Shown here piece after piece: positions 33,678-37,388 of a stretch of DNA of 37,388 bases. Under the pieces are notes generated by a model. That model had not been told where the DNA came from, did no database searches, and worked only from the letters and a program-made list of their open reading frames with translations. A program made the position numbers and the translations under genes. The DNA is from Clostridium bornimense (GTDB lineage: Bacteria; Bacillota; Clostridia; Clostridiales; Clostridiaceae), in the NCBI RefSeq assembly GCF_018917145.1, contig NZ_JAHLOD010000030.1:1-37388 (forward strand), read 5' to 3'. Positions within the stretch are counted from its first letter, which is position 1; every line of letters starts with the position of its first letter.

Positions 33678-34787
33678 TACGATAACGTAGGAAATAGGAT
33701 AATCAGAAACACTAATGATGTAGTAGAAAAGTATTTATATAATGTAAAAAATCAACTATTAAAAATAGTAGGCGAAAAAGAGCATAAATACTTTACATAT
33801 GACAAACAAGGAAATACAATAAAAGAAGAAACAAATACTGGAAACAACATATTTGAATACAATACCTTAAATCAGCAAATAAAAGCGGTAACAAAAGAAG
33901 GCAACACATTAATAAGCCGTTATGATGCTGAAGGTTTAAGATACGAAATAGAAGAAAATGAAAAACTAAGTAGTTTTATATACAATAAAGAAAACACATT
34001 AGTAGAACTTGATAAAGAAGAGAATGTAGTAACCAGATTCACAAGAGGCTACGAAGTAGTATCTGCTGATATTGCTGAAGATAGATATTACTACAGCTGT
34101 GATGAACAAGGTAGTACCATAGCAATAAGTGATGAAGATGAAGTAATAAGAAATTATTATCACTATGATGGCTTTGGAAATATTCTTAGCGCTGAGGAAA
34201 ATGTACATAATAGAATAAAGTATACGGGGCAACAGTTTGATGTAACCACAAGTCAATATTACCTAAGGGCGAGATACTATAATCCGATAATAGGTAGATT
34301 TACACAGGAAGATGTATATAGAGGAGACGGACTTAATTTATATGCTTATTGTGGGAATAATCCTGTGGAGTATTGTGATTTTAGTGGGTATGCTAAATGT
34401 AGTAATAAGAGTAATAATAAGAGCTCGACTAAAACAGAACAATTCGATATTGTAAGATATGGTGATAAAACTAAGGGATTAGAAAATCATCATGGTGTGC
34501 TGGATGTTTGGGCCACTCACAATATTGATGGTTATAAATCGAGAGCAAGTAAATCAACTACAATTGCGTTAACTCATGATCAACATGAGGCTACTAAAGC
34601 TGTTTATAGAGATTGGTTATTTGAAAAAACAGGTAAGAGAGTTGGAGGTAAAATAGATTGGAAGAACATTTCGCCGAGAGAAATATATAGTTTATCGGAA
34701 AGAATGTTTGAGGCAGCAAAAGTTCCAATGTTTGCGAGACAAAATTATTATAGTGAATTTAATCGTTATATATATGGATTACAGTAG
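33633..34787 (+). pseudogene. Orphan RHS core plus toxin tip 3, HNH-like; no start codon
   Basis: The frame is open from 33633 (after TAA 33630) to the stop at 34785-34787, but has no usable start codon until GTG 34365. Residues 14-253 or so copy the last 240 residues of the active RHS protein: I count about 18 substitutions and no gaps. After EYCDFSGY the sequence changes completely: ENHHGVLDVWATHNIDGYKS, IALTHDQHEATKAVYRDWLF and KVPMFARQNYYSEFNRYIYG. The HH...D...LTHDQH arrangement suggests an HNH-type nuclease of no family that I can name. It is a silent donor cassette. An SMI1-type immunity gene follows. Confidence 0.72.
33672..34391 (+). repeat. RHS core copy 3 (copy of 27855-28574)
   Basis: 720 bases align gap-free with the 3' core of the active RHS gene at a constant offset of 5817, with scattered substitutions. 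This is ample length for homologous recombination. Confidence 0.9.
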
Positions 34788-34804
34788 GGAGGAAGTTATA
34801 GAAA

Positions 34805-35293
34805 ATGAGCATTATAGAAATGATAGATGTAATAAAAAGAAATTTAAATTGCAAAGTATATCCTGTAAATGGGTTACCAGTATTACCTAGTGGTTTTAAA
34901 TTACCATCTGATCTAGAGACGTTTTATAGGTTGTGTGGAGGAGTTTCTTTGTTTTGTAATAGCAAGTATTCTTTTGATATTGTTGGTCCTAAAGATATGG
35001 TTTTAGCAAATCCAGTAATAGTAGGAGAGTTATGTGAGGAAGATATATCATCAAAATGGTTTATTATTGGTAAGGATTTTGATAATAATTATATTACAAT
35101 TGATTTATCAACAGAACGATTAGGTAGATGTTATGATAGTTTTTGGGATAGACATGGCGTAGTAGGAGAATGTGATATTATTGCTAAAAGTTTTACAGAA
35201 CTTGTAGAGCAATTACTAATTAATCAAGGGAAAAGCATATATTGGTTAGATGAAAATTTTAATACTATTGGTGACGCGTATGATAATGTTTAG
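34805..35293 (+). CDS. SMI1/KNR4-like immunity protein for orphan toxin 3
   Basis: ATG 34805 lies 9-10 bases behind GGGAGGAAG. The 162-residue protein has the SMI1/KNR4 opening LPSGFKLPSDLETFYRLCGGVSLFCNSKYSFDIVGP and later IGKDFDNNYITIDLS...GRCYDSFWDRHG. It differs from the SUKH protein of cassette 2, as expected for a different toxin. Its place 17 bases behind tip 3 makes it the cognate immunity protein. Confidence 0.78.
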   Translation: MSIIEMIDVIKRNLNCKVYPVNGLPVLPSGFKLPSDLETFYRLCGGVSLFCNSKYSFDIVGPKDMVLANPVIVGELCEEDISSKWFIIGKDFDNNYITIDLSTERLGRCYDSFWDRHGVVGECDIIAKSFTELVEQLLINQGKSIYWLDENFNTIGDAYDNV

Positions 35294-35482
35294 TAGATTA
35301 AGTTATGTATTTATATAAAGACTCGCCAACAAACTACAATTCTATTGATTTAATTGGAATGACTTTTGAAGTTCAATATACTTAATGAGATTAATTAACA
35401 TCATATAACGAAAAAATTTTCATTTGAGTATAGATAGTATGTTGTTAATCATAAACTTAATATTGATTTCTAACAAGTTGAT
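35294..35482. other. Gap with a possible 26-codon fragment
   Basis: An ATG at 35305 opens 26 codons (MYLYKDSPTTNYNSIDLIGM...) ending at 35385, without a ribosome site; it could be the tail of a lost toxin or immunity gene. Nothing else is recognisable before the terminator. Confidence 0.3.
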
Positions 35483-35534
35483 AAAAACACACTATTAGCA
35501 ACTAATTAATTTTTGTTGCTAATAGTGTGTTTTT
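35483..35534. terminator. Perfect 20-bp bidirectional terminator behind cassette 3
   Basis: 35483-35502 and 35515-35534 are exactly complementary over 20 bases, with A5 at the start and T5 at the end, so it should stop transcription from both sides. Core: CACACTATTAGCAAC. Confidence 0.88.
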
Positions 35535-35589
35535 GTATGTGTGTTAAAAGAAATAAACAAAAGAAGGATCAAAGCATAGTAGCTATTAT
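35525..35589 (+). repeat. Cassette-boundary repeat, copy B, with RHS core remnant 4
   Basis: GTGTGTTTTTGTATGTGTGTTAA, AAATAAACAAA, then GGATCAAAGCATAGTAGCTA. The last part matches GGATCAAAACATAGTAG at 27774-27790 of the active RHS gene. The copy stops at 35589, where IS66 begins, so a fourth RHS cassette was here and may resume beyond the window. Confidence 0.7.
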
Positions 35590-35673
35590 GTAAGCGTCAA
35601 AAATTAAGTACCTAGATACTAAAATCTCCAATTGATAAAATTAAGGAAATAACATTTTATCAGGAGGTTAGGT

Positions 35674-35997
35674 ATGTATAAAAAATTAAGTAATGATGAA
35701 TGGAGAGCATATATAAATCGTTATTATGCTAGTGATGAAAATTTAACTGTAAAAGATTATTGTGAAGAAAATAATATTAATAAAAGTCAATTTTACTATC
35801 ATAAAAGAAAAATTGAAGAAAAGGCTACGCCAGTATTTCATCCTATAAAAATTAATGCGGAAGCAAATATCGTTAGAAAAGATATTGGAGCTTCATCTGA
35901 GGTGAAGATTTCAATTGGTAATATTAGCGTAGCTATTCCGGCATCGGAAACTGCTTTGGTAAATTCCTTAATTAAGGAGATATTACTAAAGTGTTAA
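35674..35997 (+). CDS. tnpA: IS66 TnpA, accessory transposition protein
   Basis: ATG behind AGGAGGT. The 107-residue protein has an N-terminal helix-turn-helix (LSNDEWRAYINRYYASDENL, VKDYCEENNINKSQFYYHKR) that binds element DNA, and a beta-rich end (VKISIGNISVAIPASET). Length and form match the short first protein of IS66 elements, which is needed for transposition together with TnpB and TnpC. Its end overlaps the tnpB start by 7 bases. Confidence 0.85.
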   Translation: MYKKLSNDEWRAYINRYYASDENLTVKDYCEENNINKSQFYYHKRKIEEKATPVFHPIKINAEANIVRKDIGASSEVKISIGNISVAIPASETALVNSLIKEILLKC

Positions 35998-36341
35998 ATA
36001 TAGATAAAGTTGAAACAGTATATATAGCCTGCGGTCCAACAGATTTAAGAAAAAGTATAGATGGATTAGTAATGATAGTAAAAAATCAACTGCAACTCAA
36101 TCCTTTTGATAAAGCATTATTTGTTTTTTGTAATAAACAGATGGATAAATTAAAGATCCTCCACTTCGATGAAGGATTTTGGTTATATTATCATCGTTTA
36201 GAAGGAAATCGCTTTAAATGGCCTGCTACGCAGGAAGAAGCAGTAAGTGTAAATATAGAAGAATTACGTTGGCTTTTGAAAGGATATGAAGTAAGAACAA
36301 AATCTAAATTTAAACCAGTAAAAGAAGCTAATTATTATTAA
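35991..36341 (+). CDS. tnpB: IS66 TnpB, Orf2 family protein
   Basis: GTG start overlapping tnpA. The 116-residue protein carries the signature of IS66 Orf2: VYIACGPTDLRKSIDGLVMI, FDKALFVFCNKQMDKLKILH and DEGFWLYYHRLEGNRFKWPA. The biochemical role is unknown; it is required for movement of IS66 elements in general. The frame is complete and unbroken. Confidence 0.93.
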   Translation: MLNIDKVETVYIACGPTDLRKSIDGLVMIVKNQLQLNPFDKALFVFCNKQMDKLKILHFDEGFWLYYHRLEGNRFKWPATQEEAVSVNIEELRWLLKGYEVRTKSKFKPVKEANYY

Positions 36342-36353
36342 AAATAGATATGT

Positions 36354-36390
36354 AAAAACCCTTGAGAACCCTTTATTTTCAAGGGTTTTT
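36354..36390 (+). terminator. Hairpin between tnpB and tnpC
   Basis: A 12-bp stem AAAAACCCTTGA/TCAAGGGTTTTT with a 13-base loop lies between the genes. It looks like an intrinsic terminator that would keep tnpC expression low or separate from tnpAB. Confidence 0.75.
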
Positions 36391-36391
36391 G

Positions 36392-36400
36392 TGGTATAAT
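36392..36400 (+). promoter_or_regulatory. Possible extended -10 promoter of tnpC
   Basis: TGGTATAAT directly behind the hairpin is a perfect TATAAT with the extended TGN element; no good -35 box is present. It lies about 33 bases before the tnpC start and could give tnpC its own promoter. Confidence 0.42.
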
Positions 36401-36432
36401 ATATATATAAATAAATGTTAAAAGAGGTACTT

Positions 36433-37388
36433 ATGAATCACGAAATTATTAGCAATGAACTTGATGAAAGAAACCAAGTATTAATTGAAAAAGTTGAAGA
36501 AATGGAGAAAGAAATAGACTCTAAGAATAAGGAGATAGATTCTAAGAATAAAGAAATAGAAAATCTTAAAAATGAATTAGAGTTTTTAAAAGGAATTATT
36601 TCAAATAAAAATAAGAAAATATTTGGAGCATCTAGTGAGAAAGTGGATGCTGATCAATTATGCTTTTTTAATGAAGCAGAAAAACATAGTGATTCAAAAG
36701 TAGAAGAACCTACGGTAGAAGAAATTACATATAAAAGAGCTAAGAAAAGCAACAATATCGGTAAGAAAGATAACCTTGCTAATTTAGAGAGAAAAATCAT
36801 AGAACATAAATTAGAAGGTGATGATTTAATCTGTGATAAATGTGGCAGTAAATTAGTTGAAATTGGAGTTAAATCTAGAAAAGAAATTTTAAAATATATT
36901 CCTGCTAAGTTAATAGTGGAAGAACACGTAGTGTACAGCTACGCTTGTAAACCATGTGAGAAGGAAAATGAAGATAGTAAGATTGTTTCACCTGAAATGC
37001 CTAAAACTATTTTCTATAATAGCATGGCTTCTAATGAATTAATTGCTCATACTATTGCACTTAAATATCTTCATGCTATGCCATTATATAGACAACAGTC
37101 TTATTTTGACATGATGGGGGCTACTCTTAGTCGTCAGACTTTATGTAACTGGACTATGTCAGCTGCTAAAGCATTAGATCCGATATATAACTACATGAAG
37201 AAAGAACTTCTTAATAGAAATTACATTCATGCTGATGAAACTACATTGAAGGTAATCAATGATAATGGCAAGAGTTCTAAGTCTAAGAAATATATGTGGC
37301 TATATATGAGTGAAACTAATGCTAAACCGATAATTCTTTATGATTATCAAAATACTAGATCTAGCTCGTGTCCTAAAGCTTTTCTTGG
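36433..37388 (+). CDS. tnpC: IS66 TnpC transposase, truncated by window end
   Basis: ATG behind AAAGAGGTAC; 318 codons are visible. Order: a coiled coil with heptad-like repeats (EMEKEIDSKNKEIDSKNKEI, about 20-55), the conserved KIFGASSEK (about 60-70), a zinc-binding region (ICDKCGSKL and YACKPCEKE), then AHTIALKYLHAMPLYRQQSY, LSRQTLCNWTM and the first catalytic Asp in YIHADETTLKV. This is the standard IS66 transposase plan; the remaining acidic residues lie beyond the window. No break in frame is seen. Confidence 0.92.
   Translation, partial: MNHEIISNELDERNQVLIEKVEEMEKEIDSKNKEIDSKNKEIENLKNELEFLKGIISNKNKKIFGASSEKVDADQLCFFNEAEKHSDSKVEEPTVEEITYKRAKKSNNIGKKDNLANLERKIIEHKLEGDDLICDKCGSKLVEIGVKSRKEILKYIPAKLIVEEHVVYSYACKPCEKENEDSKIVSPEMPKTIFYNSMASNELIAHTIALKYLHAMPLYRQQSYFDMMGATLSRQTLCNWTMSAAKALDPIYNYMKKELLNRNYIHADETTLKVINDNGKSSKSKKYMWLYMSETNAKPIILYDYQNTRSSSCPKAFL

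Larger units (their letters stand above)
35590..37388 (+). mobile_element. IS66-family element, right end outside window
   Basis: The left end GTAAGCGTCAAAAATTAAGT carries the GTAAGCG terminus typical of IS66. The three genes tnpA, tnpB and tnpC follow in the usual order. All are intact as far as visible. It lies inside a fragment of RHS core. Confidence 0.88.

Noticed and set aside
1-37388. CRISPR arrays, tRNA and rRNA genes
   Set aside because: I saw no regular repeat-spacer pattern and no tRNA- or rRNA-like GC-rich conserved stretches; the only repeats are RHS core copies, flanks and IS ends.

Overview
The DNA is strongly AT-rich. Its genes start with ATG, GTG or TTG behind strong AGGAGG-like ribosome sites, and most lie close together in one direction. 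The greA, IS66 and IS4 genes look clostridial. The likely source is a monoderm, Clostridium-like Firmicute; species cannot be told from the sequence.

Layout. 1-660: end of an IS3-type element (minus strand), inserted just behind greA (670-1134, minus). 1279-29737: one long plus-strand block of about 28 kb that starts at a good sigma-A promoter and ends at a strong terminator. From 5' to 3' it holds a zinc-ribbon membrane protein, a zinc-ribbon/FHA protein, a large sheath-like protein, two Hcp-like tube proteins, a hairpin attenuator, a J-domain protein, two more FHA proteins, two degenerate PP2C-like membrane proteins, two unrecognised proteins, an 882-residue Hsp70/actin-fold protein, another unrecognised protein, two VgrG-like spikes with a DcrB/Eag-like protein between them, a pentapeptide-repeat protein, an Imm11-like protein, a PAAR-like DUF4280 protein, a 2437-residue VgrG-RHS-AHH nuclease fusion, and a DUF4274-like immunity protein. 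29740-35590: a graveyard of RHS toxin tips. Three orphan C-terminal toxin/immunity pairs sit behind copies of the RHS core, mixed with an IS110 remnant and a complete IS4-family element flanked by a perfect 10-bp duplication. 35590-37388: an IS66-family element that interrupts a fourth RHS fragment and runs off the window.

How it fits together. Sheath, tube, VgrG spike, PAAR-like tip and a spike-fused RHS toxin are the parts of a contractile injection system with type VI-like cargo. The TssJ/L/M membrane complex, a ClpV/AAA+ ATPase, a tape measure and phage lysis genes are not seen. In their place are an Hsp70-like/J-domain pair and FHA plus PP2C-like proteins, which could handle sheath turnover and post-translational control. 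The downstream array supplies alternative toxin tips that recombination through the shared RHS core could move onto the spike. I regard the operon as a candidate, poorly described contractile system of Gram-positive bacteria. The sheath call and the three unrecognised proteins are the points to test first.
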